Assembly: GCF_009363095.1 (NCBI RefSeq)
Contig: NZ_CP045296.1
Span: forward strand, 832,838-896,837
DNA from: Paenibacillus cellulositrophicus
Lineage (GTDB): Bacteria; Bacillota; Bacilli; Paenibacillales; Paenibacillaceae
DNA: 64,000 nt
Reading direction: 5' to 3'
The position numbers were made by a program, and so were the translations under genes. The notes under the pieces were generated by a model. The model had not been told where the DNA came from, did not search any database, and worked only from the letters and a program-made list of their open reading frames with translations. Position 1 is the first letter of the stretch. Each line of letters begins with the position of its first letter. Below are positions 8,913-17,141 of the stretch, piece after piece.

Positions 8913-10331
8913 ATGAGCAACCGTAAGCGTAAGAATGAGCCTAAGCGTAAGCCAAACGTCATTATTTTCGGCATCGACAGCCTTCGGCGCGATCATATGA
9001 GCTCCTATGGTTACGAAAAGCTGACGACCCCATATATCGACCGCGTAGCGAAGGATGGCGTCCTGTTCGAGAAGCATTTCAGTCCCAGCATTCCGACCAC
9101 TCCGGCCTATGCGTCTATGCTGACAGGGATGGACGTATTCGGAACGGACGTCGTGGCGCTCCGCCATGAAGGCCCATTAGGCGATCATGTGCAGACTTTG
9201 GCCGAAACGCTGGGCGATCAAGGTTATAACACGACATGCATCGGTTTCACCGGCAACCCGTCCTCGCGCGGATTCGAGACGTATCTGGATTACGAGGCTT
9301 GGCAGCCCGATGAGACGGGAAGAACGCCCAAAGCGCAAAATCTGAACGAAGTGGCCGTACCGGAGCTGGAACGTTTGGCTGCGGACAACAAACCGTTCTT
9401 CCTCTTTTTGCGGCACATGGATCCTCATTCTCCTTACTTGCCGCCCGCGCCGTATGAACGAATGTTCTACGGCAGTGACGAAAAGGATCCCGGCAACCGC
9501 TCCATGGAACCGGTCTACGCGTTCAAACCGTTTGCCGACTTTTTGAAATCATGGATTCCGGAAGGCGTCACCGACCAGGAATACGTCACCGCGCAGTATG
9601 ACGGGGCCGTCGCCTATATGGATGCCTGCATTCAAACCATTTTTGCCAAGCTCAGCGCGATGGGCCTGGAGGATGACACGCTTGTGATCATCACCGCCGA
9701 TCACGGAGAGACGCTGTATGAGCACGACTGTTATTTCGACCATCATGGGATGTACGACTGCACGTTGGTCGTCCCGCTCATCATCAAGTTTCCTGGCCGC
9801 GTGCCGGCCGGTAAGCGGGTATCAGACGTCACGGTCATTTCGGACGTGATGCCGACGGTTCTGGATCTCCTTGAGCTTCCCGTGGAGACGAAGTTCGACG
9901 GTCGCAGTCTGCGAAAGACGATCGCTGGCGAAGAGCGGGACCGGATCAGCGAATTTTATATCACCGAGTGCACTTGGATGCGCAAGCATGGCTGGCGCAC
10001 ACCGGAATGGAAGCTGATCCGGGCGCTTGAACCGGATTTCCATTTCAAGCCTGAGGTGGAGCTGTATAATCTCATTCTCGATCCCGAAGAAAATCATAAT
10101 GTCGCGGAGCAGGAGCCGGATGTCGTTGCGCTGCTTACGAAACGGATGGAGGATCACATTGCCAGGAGAGAGCAGGAGACCCAAAGAGTCAACCCGATCT
10201 ATACCAATTTGAATTGGCATGGAACAGGCAAGAAATTCACCTCGTCCCAGGAAGTATATGATTCCCTTCACATCGGTTCCATCAAAAAGGCGCGTTCGCT
10301 GCAGGCGAAGGAAAAGGCGGAATCCCGATGA
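8913..10331 (+). CDS. sulfatase-superfamily hydrolase with Thr at the nucleophile position
   Basis: PF00884-type alkaline-phosphatase-superfamily enzyme, about 472 aa, no signal peptide, so cytoplasmic. Metal-site motifs are present: an N-terminal GIDSLRRDH with Asp22 and the later TADHGE. Where sulfatases carry C/S-x-P-x-R before LTG, this protein reads T62-T63-P64-A65-Y66, so there is no residue for formylglycine formation. A Thr nucleophile is used by NPP phosphodiesterases and EptA/LtaS-type enzymes, so it may cleave phosphate esters or diesters instead of sulfate. ATG 8913 is chosen over GTG 8898, which overlaps the AAGGAG site. The stop overlaps the next start (ATGA), giving tight coupling to oxidoreductase B. 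Confidence 0.85.
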   Translation: MSNRKRKNEPKRKPNVIIFGIDSLRRDHMSSYGYEKLTTPYIDRVAKDGVLFEKHFSPSIPTTPAYASMLTGMDVFGTDVVALRHEGPLGDHVQTLAETLGDQGYNTTCIGFTGNPSSRGFETYLDYEAWQPDETGRTPKAQNLNEVAVPELERLAADNKPFFLFLRHMDPHSPYLPPAPYERMFYGSDEKDPGNRSMEPVYAFKPFADFLKSWIPEGVTDQEYVTAQYDGAVAYMDACIQTIFAKLSAMGLEDDTLVIITADHGETLYEHDCYFDHHGMYDCTLVVPLIIKFPGRVPAGKRVSDVTVISDVMPTVLDLLELPVETKFDGRSLRKTIAGEERDRISEFYITECTWMRKHGWRTPEWKLIRALEPDFHFKPEVELYNLILDPEENHNVAEQEPDVVALLTKRMEDHIARREQETQRVNPIYTNLNWHGTGKKFTSSQEVYDSLHIGSIKKARSLQAKEKAESR

Positions 10332-11332
10332 TCAGGGTTGCTGTCGTCGGTGTGAATCATATTGGCAAGATTCACTGCCGGGCATACAAGCAGCACCCGG
10401 ATACGGAGCTAGTCGCCGTATGCGACCTTATGCCGGACCGCGCTGAAGCGGCGGGACTCGAGCATGGCGTTCCTTTCTATACGGATCTGCGTGAACTTCT
10501 CGCCGCAGAATCTGTGGATATGGTGGCCGTGGCGACGGCGGGAGTTGAGAAAGGGAGCCATCATTTCGAGCCTGCCGTTATCGCGATCGAAGCAGGAAAA
10601 GACGTGCTCGTCGAGAAACCAATATCGAACCGGATCGAAGAGGCCCGCAGCATGGTCGCCCTCGCCCGGGAAAAAGGCGTAAGGCTAGCCTGCAACCTGA
10701 ATCACCGCTTTACACCTGCTGCGTACAAAGCTAAGGAACTCATCGAACAAGGGAAGCTTGGTTCCATGCTGTATATGAACATGCGGCTAACCATTTCGAA
10801 CCGGCAGGAGGATACGGAGTGGCTGCACATGCGTGCGCTGCATCCGCATTCCATCGACGTCATGCGCTACTTCGCTGGCGACGTGAAGCGGGTGCAGGCA
10901 TTCATGACGAAAGCGCCGGGGCGGAATTCGTGGTCGACCGTTTCGGTCAACATGGAGTTCGATTCAGGAGCAGTCGGTCATCTAACCGGCAGTTACGACG
11001 CCTCCATGCGCCACCCGATCGAGTTCTGTGAAGCGGCCGGCACCGCAGGCCGGATCGTCATCGACAACGTCTATGAGAGCATGACGTATTATCCGCATCA
11101 ATCGGATGAACTTACGGTGCTGCGCAATCCATTGTTCGGCGGGATGCAGGGGTTTGATGACACATTCAAGCACCGGATCAACCGCTTTATCGAACAGATC
11201 AAGGGAGGAGCTTCCCCCGAAGACATCGAGGCTTCAGGCTCGGATGCGCTCGCCGCACAGGAAGTCATCGAAGCGGCTATCCGATCGCATCAGTCCGGCG
11301 GAATACCCGTAGAGGTGCCGACCAGCCCATAA
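10328..11332 (+). CDS. Gfo/Idh/MocA-family oxidoreductase B
   Basis: Second Rossmann-fold sugar dehydrogenase (334 aa): nucleotide-binding start VAVVGVNHIGKIH and family motif DVLVEKPISN. It is a diverged paralogue of the gene at 6912, sharing the HFEP and HMRA blocks, but slightly shorter. It starts inside the stop codon of the Thr-type sulfatase homologue, so the two products are probably made in equal amounts and may act in sequence. Confidence 0.9.
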   Translation: MIRVAVVGVNHIGKIHCRAYKQHPDTELVAVCDLMPDRAEAAGLEHGVPFYTDLRELLAAESVDMVAVATAGVEKGSHHFEPAVIAIEAGKDVLVEKPISNRIEEARSMVALAREKGVRLACNLNHRFTPAAYKAKELIEQGKLGSMLYMNMRLTISNRQEDTEWLHMRALHPHSIDVMRYFAGDVKRVQAFMTKAPGRNSWSTVSVNMEFDSGAVGHLTGSYDASMRHPIEFCEAAGTAGRIVIDNVYESMTYYPHQSDELTVLRNPLFGGMQGFDDTFKHRINRFIEQIKGGASPEDIEASGSDALAAQEVIEAAIRSHQSGGIPVEVPTSP

Positions 11333-11349
11333 GCAGGAGGTACTTAAGG

Positions 11350-11904
11350 ATGAATATAAGGCAGGAAGAGAAAGGAACGGTATTATGGTTTACCGGCCTT
11401 TCGGGTGCCGGCAAAACGACGACGGCCCGTTATGTGGCGAATGAACTGCTGCAGCGGGGAGTCCGCGCAGAGCTGCTGGACGGCGACGAGCTGCGGGAAA
11501 CGATTTGCAAAGGCCTCGGGTTCAGCCGTGAGGAGCGGTTTGAGAACATTAAAAGAATCGCCTACGTCTCTAAGCTCCTTGCCCGTAACGGGGTCCATGT
11601 GCTCGTATCCGCCATCACGCCATATGCTGAAATGAGAGACTACGCAAGGCAAGAAATTCCGGGTTTCGTCGAAGTGTATGTTAAATGTCCTTTGGAGGAA
11701 TGCGAGCGGCGTGACGTGAAGGGCCTGTATGCCAAAGCAAGGCGGGGAGAGGTGAAGCATTTCACCGGAATATCCGACCCTTACGACATCCCATCCAATC
11801 CCGACATCACGATTTGCACATCATCCCATTCGCTTCAGCACAACAGCGATCAGATTCTATCCTGGCTGAATCGCAGGGCACCGCTAAAAAAGGCAGCTCC
11901 TTAG
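11350..11904 (+). CDS. cysC: adenylylsulfate (APS) kinase homologue
   Basis: P-loop kinase of the CysC family, 184 aa, near the usual length. The Walker A motif GLSGAGKTT is at residues 16-24, followed by LDGDELRETICKGLGFS, the ENIKRIAYVSKLLA segment and the KGLYAKARRGEVKHFTGI block that contacts APS in the family. CysC makes PAPS from APS and ATP. PAPS feeds sulfate assimilation or sulfotransferases, so a CysC inside a glycan-degradation operon, without an ATP sulfurylase or sulfotransferase, is unexpected. AGGAGG precedes ATG 11350, and the next gene begins 14 bp after the stop. Confidence 0.88.
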   Translation: MNIRQEEKGTVLWFTGLSGAGKTTTARYVANELLQRGVRAELLDGDELRETICKGLGFSREERFENIKRIAYVSKLLARNGVHVLVSAITPYAEMRDYARQEIPGFVEVYVKCPLEECERRDVKGLYAKARRGEVKHFTGISDPYDIPSNPDITICTSSHSLQHNSDQILSWLNRRAPLKKAAP

Positions 11905-11918
11905 GAGGACTAAGACGG

Positions 11919-13337
11919 ATGAAAATCATTATGATTTCGCTGGATACGCTTCGCGCTTCCCGGTTAAGCGGGTATGGTTACACCAAGCCGACGAGTCCGC
12001 ATATGGACCGGATTGCCGCCCAGGGCGTTCTTTTCGAACGGGCGTACGCCGCCGATATTCCGACCGAAGTGGCGCATACCGGGATTTTCACGGGCAAAAT
12101 CGGACTCACAACAGGCGTTGTATCGCATGGTTCCGAGCTGGCTCACCTGCCAAAGTCGGTGCCATGGCTGCCAACAATGCTGCGAAGCGCCGGATTCACG
12201 ACCTCGGCGGTAGACAATTTGTATCAATTGAAGGAATGGTTCGCCAGAGGTTACCGCTATTATACGAACAGCGTCGGCGGCAACCGCTGGATCGACGGCG
12301 TGACGGTCAACGAGCTGGCATTCCCGTGGATTGAGGCGCATCGGGAGGAGAATTTTTTTCTGTTCCTCCATTACTGGGATGCACACACGCCTTATTTGCC
12401 GCCGGCAGACTATATTCCCGAATTTTACGACAGCGGCCGTGATCCCTATGATCCGGCCAACCGCAGCATGGAGCGGGCGTATAATCATCCGGCGTATCCT
12501 TTTTTTAAACACCACCACTACGATCTGGTCGGTCCGGTAACGGACAGTGCTTATTATGATGCGCTCTATGACGCCGAAATCCGGTATTTGGACGACCGGT
12601 TGAAGGAGCTGGACGACCATCTGGCAAAACTGGGAATTGCCGAGGATACCCTGCTGATTCTATTCGGGGATCATGGGGAAAGCCTGACGGAGCACGATAT
12701 ATATTGGGACCACTGCGGACTGTATGAACCGACCGTCCATGTACCACTTATCATGCGTTGGCCGGGCAGAATTTCTGCAGGAAAGAGAGTGCATGGGCTG
12801 GTTCAGCAGGTAGACCTGCTGCCGACCATTCTGGAGTCGATCCGCCAAGAGCTCCCTTCACATATTAACCTTGCTCCGCTAGCAGATCCTATTGGGTTGG
12901 ACGGCAAAAGTTTATGGCCGGCGATTCGAGGAGAAGCCGAGGGGACAGCGGAGAAAGTATTCTTGAGCGAATGTGCTTGGCAGGCGGCCAGAGCCATCCG
13001 GACACCGAGGTACAAGTTCATCCGAACGTACGATGCTGGACCGTTTACCCGTCCGCCAAGGGAACTGTATGATCTGATTGCCGACCCCGCGGAGAACGAC
13101 AATCTGGCGGATCAGCTTCCGGAGCTCGCCGATCAATTCGAACAGGAAATCGGCGAATGGGTCAGCAGCAAGCTCGGCGGCCGCGAGGACCCGATGATGC
13201 GGCAGCTTGCTGAGGCGGGGCTGCCTTTCCGGAGACGGATCGAGCAAATTCTGTCCGCTTCCGGCATGAGCTGGGACGAATGGCAGCGGGATCCGCGGCG
13301 GGAGCGGTTTGATCAGGCAGCCTCGTCCTGCCATTAA
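11919..13337 (+). CDS. second sulfatase-superfamily hydrolase with Thr at the nucleophile position
   Basis: About 472 aa, cytoplasmic, same superfamily as the gene at 8913 (SLDTLRASRLSGYGY start, FGDHGES metal motif, VPLIMRWPGR block). The active-site stretch reads T49-E50-V51-A52-H53 before FTG, so Cys/Ser, Pro and Arg of the sulfatase signature are all absent while Thr aligns with the catalytic position in both homologues. ATG 11919 has AGGAGG ten bases upstream. The upstream open frame overlaps cysC and is not supported. Substrate unknown; phosphoester or phosphodiester cleavage should be considered. Confidence 0.85.
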   Translation: MKIIMISLDTLRASRLSGYGYTKPTSPHMDRIAAQGVLFERAYAADIPTEVAHTGIFTGKIGLTTGVVSHGSELAHLPKSVPWLPTMLRSAGFTTSAVDNLYQLKEWFARGYRYYTNSVGGNRWIDGVTVNELAFPWIEAHREENFFLFLHYWDAHTPYLPPADYIPEFYDSGRDPYDPANRSMERAYNHPAYPFFKHHHYDLVGPVTDSAYYDALYDAEIRYLDDRLKELDDHLAKLGIAEDTLLILFGDHGESLTEHDIYWDHCGLYEPTVHVPLIMRWPGRISAGKRVHGLVQQVDLLPTILESIRQELPSHINLAPLADPIGLDGKSLWPAIRGEAEGTAEKVFLSECAWQAARAIRTPRYKFIRTYDAGPFTRPPRELYDLIADPAENDNLADQLPELADQFEQEIGEWVSSKLGGREDPMMRQLAEAGLPFRRRIEQILSASGMSWDEWQRDPRRERFDQAASSCH

Positions 13338-13367
13338 CGGTTAACGGTCAGAAGGAGGTGCTGCTGC

Positions 13368-14255
13368 ATGCAGGAAATTCTCAATAGCCGGGGCTTTATG
13401 AAGGAAGAATTTCCGTTCTGGATCACACGGACCGAGCAGGGATCGCTTGCCGAGCATGGGCATGAATTCGTCGAGCTCGTCTATGTTGTGAAGGGAAAAG
13501 GGAGTCATATCTTTCAAGGAACGCGTTATGACATCCGGGCAGGGGACGTGTTCATTATCAACCCGGGCGAGATACATGCCTATGACGTGGAGCAAGGCGA
13601 GAAGATGGAAATCATCAACTGTCTGTTCATGCCGTCCTTCATATCGGACGCGCTGCTCAGGGAGCTGGAGATTACCACTTCGATGGATTACTTCTATGTG
13701 CATCCTTTCCTGAAGCATGACGTCCGTTTCAATCATCATTTAAACCTGCTCGGACAGGAAGCGGCTTCCGTCCTTACGCTGCTTGACAGCATGATCCGGG
13801 AAATCGGAGCGCGTGTCCTGGGGCATACGACGGTGATCAAGCTTCAGCTGGTGGAGCTGCTGGTGCTCCTCTCTCGATATTACGCGCTAATGCACAGTCG
13901 CAAAAGCTATGCTTCGCCGCGCCAGCTGGACCGGGTGATGACAGCCCGTCGGATCTACGGTTATTTGGAGCGCAGCTTCGATAAAAAAATTACGCTCCAA
14001 TCCCTTTCCGGTTTATTTAACGTCAGTACCCGCCAGCTTAACCGCATCATGAGGGAAGAATTCCACAAGAGCGTATTCGACGTCCTCCATGAAATCCGGA
14101 TTGAACGGGCCAAGCGGATGCTGGCCGAATCGGACGAGAAGGTGATTGCCGTGGCCGCCAGCGTCGGCTATGACGATCCGTCGTTCTTCAGCAGGCTCTT
14201 CGTGCGGCATGCCGGCTGCTCACCGAGCGAGTTCAGGAGCGGTGCACATGCGTAA
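13368..14255 (+). CDS. cupin-type AraC family regulator
   Basis: Transcription factor of 295 aa with an N-terminal cupin sugar-sensing domain (GHEFVELVYVVKGKGSH, IRAGDVFIINPGEIHAY) and a C-terminal pair of AraC helix-turn-helix motifs (ITLQSLSGLFNVSTRQLNR; VAASVGYDDPSFFSRLFVRH). AGAAGGAGG precedes the ATG. It lies inside the catabolic operon and its 3' end overlaps the third sulfatase gene, so it probably senses a pathway sugar and controls this locus in addition to the two-component system at the left edge. Confidence 0.9.
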   Translation: MQEILNSRGFMKEEFPFWITRTEQGSLAEHGHEFVELVYVVKGKGSHIFQGTRYDIRAGDVFIINPGEIHAYDVEQGEKMEIINCLFMPSFISDALLRELEITTSMDYFYVHPFLKHDVRFNHHLNLLGQEAASVLTLLDSMIREIGARVLGHTTVIKLQLVELLVLLSRYYALMHSRKSYASPRQLDRVMTARRIYGYLERSFDKKITLQSLSGLFNVSTRQLNRIMREEFHKSVFDVLHEIRIERAKRMLAESDEKVIAVAASVGYDDPSFFSRLFVRHAGCSPSEFRSGAHA

Positions 14256-15687
14256 TCAGCGTCCCAATGTACTGCTGATCACCGCGGACCAGCTTCGATA
14301 CGACTGCGTGGGCTACAGTCGTAAGCATCCGGTCCGCACGCCAAATTTGGACCGGCTGGCTGCAGATGGCGCAGCGTTCTCGCATGCGTACTCCGTCCTG
14401 CCGGTCTGCTGCCCGGCGCGGCAGTCCCTGCTTCATGGCAGACGGCCGGAGACGTTTGGCGCCTTGTGGAACTACAGCGGGGCGCTTCCCGTTGCGGCGC
14501 TGCCTCCTGACGCCTACACCTGGGCGAGGACGCTTGCAGAGAACGGGTATTCCTGTTCCTACTTGGGGAAATGGGGTGTGAATCCCGATTACGATGCGAC
14601 AGCCTACGGATATCATTCGTATCTCGGTGAAGCGGAGTACGACGAATATGCCAAGAAGAAGTACCCGGACGTGCATTTTACAAACGGATACTTCGGCGAA
14701 AGTAATCCCATTCCGCTGGAAGACGCAAAGACGCATTGGTTTGCAGACCGTGCAGCCGAGGAACTGGCACGCCTTCAATCCAGCGGGAAGCCTTGGCATA
14801 TGGCACTTCATTTCTCCGAACCGCACCTGCCGTGCCGGCCGTCCGCGCCGTTTGCCGACATGTACGACCCTGCAGGCGTGCCGGAGTGGGAAGGATTCAG
14901 GGATTCATTGGCGGGCAAGCCGTACATCCAGCGGCAGCAGCGGCTCAGCTGGGGCGTGGAGCATTTTACATGGGATGACTGGGCGCCCATTGTTGCGCGT
15001 TACTACGGGTTGATCAGTCAGCTTGACGATGCCATCGGCAAGGTGCTGGACGTGCTGGAACGCACAGGAGCCGCAGAGAATACGATGGTCATCTTTACCG
15101 CCGACCATGGCGACATGTGCGGTTCGCACGGCATGATGGATAAGCATTATATTTTATATGACGACGTCGTCCGTGTGCCGCTCATCATTCGTTGGTCCGG
15201 TGTTCGGCATCCCGCGCAAACCTGCGATGATTTCGTGTATAATTTTCTGGATCTGCCTCCGACGTTACTGTCCATCCTGGGACTAGAGTTATGTAACCCC
15301 GGCCATCTGCAGGGGAAATCGCTGCTTCCGCTGCTTGCCGGTGAGGGACTGACTGAGCCGTGGCGGGACGCGGTTATATCCACATACAACGGCCAGCAGT
15401 TCGGCCTGTATACGCAGCGTATGATCCGGACCAGGCAGTGGAAATACATCTGGAATCCAACGGATATCGACGAATTGTATCAGCTGCAATCTGATCCCGG
15501 CGAGCTGAATAATGTCGTCAGCGAAGCGGAGCATGCCGGCATCCTTCAAGAACTTCGCGCTCGGCTGTATCATCAGCTAAAGGCGGACGGGGATGCGCTC
15601 GTCTCGAACCAGTGGATGCAGAGGCAGCTGCTGGGCGGCGCCAAGCTGAACGATATCCAGCGGACGACCGGATCGCTTAAAGGGTAG
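14248..15687 (+). CDS. canonical formylglycine sulfatase
   Basis: Sulfatase of about 479 aa with the complete active-site motif C54-C55-P56-A57-R58 followed by QSLLHG, metal ligands in ITADQLRYD and FTADHGDMCGSHG. Cys54 would be converted to formylglycine by a maturase (anSME or FGE type), which is not encoded in the window. No signal peptide, so it acts on imported substrate. ATG 14248 has AGGAG eight bases upstream and overlaps the AraC gene stop. This is the only one of the three sulfatase homologues in the operon predicted to be a true sulfatase. Confidence 0.92.
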   Translation: MRNQRPNVLLITADQLRYDCVGYSRKHPVRTPNLDRLAADGAAFSHAYSVLPVCCPARQSLLHGRRPETFGALWNYSGALPVAALPPDAYTWARTLAENGYSCSYLGKWGVNPDYDATAYGYHSYLGEAEYDEYAKKKYPDVHFTNGYFGESNPIPLEDAKTHWFADRAAEELARLQSSGKPWHMALHFSEPHLPCRPSAPFADMYDPAGVPEWEGFRDSLAGKPYIQRQQRLSWGVEHFTWDDWAPIVARYYGLISQLDDAIGKVLDVLERTGAAENTMVIFTADHGDMCGSHGMMDKHYILYDDVVRVPLIIRWSGVRHPAQTCDDFVYNFLDLPPTLLSILGLELCNPGHLQGKSLLPLLAGEGLTEPWRDAVISTYNGQQFGLYTQRMIRTRQWKYIWNPTDIDELYQLQSDPGELNNVVSEAEHAGILQELRARLYHQLKADGDALVSNQWMQRQLLGGAKLNDIQRTTGSLKG

Positions 15688-15713
15688 CTTTTTTCCCATC
15701 CTCCCAATGAAAA

Positions 15714-15732
15714 GACCTGTACGGCTCAGGTC
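15714..15732. other. small hairpin between convergent genes
   Basis: GACCTG and CAGGTC form a six-base stem in the 93-bp gap between the sulfatase and the convergent recombinase gene. No T-run follows directly, so terminator function is uncertain. Confidence 0.25.
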
Positions 15733-15780
15733 GGTCATTCGGGAGCTTTTTGCGTTCCCCAAATAAATTCTGCAGCCCGT

Positions 15781-16719
15781 TTAAGCTTGTCCATTCAACA
15801 ACTCCTCTGGAATGGCCAGCCGGATATTATTCATCGCACGTTCTTTGGCCTCATCCAATACGTGGGTGTAGATCTGGGTCGTGGAAATATCCTCATGGCC
15901 AAGCAGCTCTTGAACCGTCCGCAGGTCAGCTCCGTTGTGCAGCAAATCCGTAGCGAAGGAGTGTCTCAGCTTATGGGCGGACAGCGTTCTTCCCGATAAA
16001 TGCGGATACTTTTCGAACAGGGCTTGAAAGGTTTTTTCCGCGATACTCTGTACCATTCGTTTGCTGATGCGGCGCCGGAATTGGGAAATAAAAAAAGCCG
16101 TTTCCTTGGCATTCCGGGGAGGGATCCGCTCGTTCAGACATTTCTGCAGCAAGTGGGTCATTTCAGCAGGGAGGGGGATGTAGCGCCATTTCCCGCCTTT
16201 TCCGAGCACACCGATGTTATTCCCTACCTGATCGAAGTCCGAAATGTTTAACTTCACGATCTCACTGACACGAAGTCCCGCATAGGCCATCAGAGCAACG
16301 ATCGCAACGTCTCGAATCATATATCTTCCTTCAACCAGTCCCAGGCATGCATCGAGAAACTGCTTTTGAAGATACACGGGCTGTTTTTTCTTCTCGACCT
16401 TTGCTTTTTCAATATTCATGGCCGGATTATGGTCCGTTAGCTTGAATCGAATCATGACTTTATAAAAGAGACGGATGGCCGACTGGCACCGGTTGCGGTA
16501 CCGGGCGCCTGCGCCGCTTTCACGCACACGGGTCAGGAAATACATCACATCGATCTCCGAAACTTCCGAGACGGCTTTGCCGTCCAGCGACGTCAAAAAA
16601 TGCTTGAGATCATGAAAATAAGCATTCTGCGTTTCTTGTGAATATTCACGATCCTTCATGTAGGAAACAAACAGCTTCGTTTCGCGTTCATATTGCTCAA
16701 AAACTTCCGTATATTTCAT
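15781..16719 (-). CDS. tyrosine recombinase (XerC/XerD-like)
   Basis: Site-specific recombinase, 312 aa. An N-terminal SAM-like core-binding domain (about 1-100) is followed by the catalytic domain with Arg in AYAGLRVSE, Lys in GKGGKWRYIP, the HxxR motif in SAHKLRHSFATDLL, a second His in LGHEDIS and the nucleophilic Tyr in TTQIYTHV, so it should be active. ATG 16719 is preferred (AGGTGGG ten bases upstream); GTG at 16734 lies within that ribosome site. No other mobile-element gene is nearby, so it may be a chromosomal Xer homologue or an orphan integrase. A perfect palindrome sits 33 bp upstream. Confidence 0.9.
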   Translation of the reverse strand: MKYTEVFEQYERETKLFVSYMKDREYSQETQNAYFHDLKHFLTSLDGKAVSEVSEIDVMYFLTRVRESGAGARYRNRCQSAIRLFYKVMIRFKLTDHNPAMNIEKAKVEKKKQPVYLQKQFLDACLGLVEGRYMIRDVAIVALMAYAGLRVSEIVKLNISDFDQVGNNIGVLGKGGKWRYIPLPAEMTHLLQKCLNERIPPRNAKETAFFISQFRRRISKRMVQSIAEKTFQALFEKYPHLSGRTLSAHKLRHSFATDLLHNGADLRTVQELLGHEDISTTQIYTHVLDEAKERAMNNIRLAIPEELLNGQA

Positions 16720-16751
16720 CAGCTTGGCACCCACCTGATCGATTTAAAGAT

Positions 16752-16783
16752 AAATTGCATTAAATATAGATTTAATGCAATTT
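16752..16783. promoter_or_regulatory. perfect 14-bp inverted repeat upstream of recombinase
   Basis: AAATTGCATTAAAT and ATTTAATGCAATTT are perfect 14-base arms around an ATAG spacer. On the minus strand it lies just after a TATACT that could be the recombinase -10, so it could be an autoregulatory operator. Two arms around a short core is also the plan of a tyrosine-recombinase crossover site, though the four-base core is shorter than usual. Confidence 0.6.
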
Positions 16784-16925
16784 TAGTATAACAAAAAACG
16801 CTGTAAGTTAGGGCGCTTTTGGCACAAATAAACGGGGAACCGGATTTTAGGACGATTAAGGGTCTGCCGTTCGGTTTACAACCATCTTCTTGCCCAATGA
16901 AGCTGAAGGATCACCAGGTGATGAT

Positions 16926-17038
16926 AAGAAAAACGTCTATCGATGTACCTTCAAAGAAGACAGACCGCGTTTAGCTGAAGTTTTTCTTGCGATTATAGAA
17001 TGGTTCAGCTTCGCTGAATTTTATAAATTCTATAATCT
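16926..17038 (+). repeat. structured dispersed repeat, copy 1
   Basis: About 113 bp, roughly 88% identical to the copy at 60492-60604 and matching the reverse-strand copy near 37 kb in its first half. It folds as two hairpins. The first has arms AAGAAAAAC (16926-16934) and GTTTTTCTT (16980-16988), with nested GTCT/AGAC and CTTC-AAA-GAAG pairs inside. The second has arms TTATAGAAT (16993-17001) and ATTCTATAA (17027-17035), with inner TTCAGC-TTC-GCTGAA. No coding frame. It could be a non-autonomous element, a small RNA or a cis-acting leader. Confidence 0.75.
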
Positions 17039-17141
17039 TAAAAAATCTCTTTAGCGTTCATATGAACCGTTATATAATGTTCTTATTAGTTTATATCAAT
17101 CCAATAATGTTCATTTGATACTCTGAAATGGGGAGAGAACG

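Larger units (their letters stand above)
16735..17141. other. 407-bp intergenic region with palindrome and dispersed repeat
   Basis: Separates the divergent recombinase and F5/8C-like genes. It contains the 14-bp palindrome at 16752-16783, the first copy of the structured repeat at 16926-17038, and an AT-rich stretch with TATAATG-like elements (17071-17110) that may hold the promoter of the downstream gene. No small gene is visible. Confidence 0.6.

Noticed and set aside
15714..15732. Full terminator between the third sulfatase and the recombinase
   Set aside because: Only a six-base stem without an adjacent T-run; kept only as a small hairpin.
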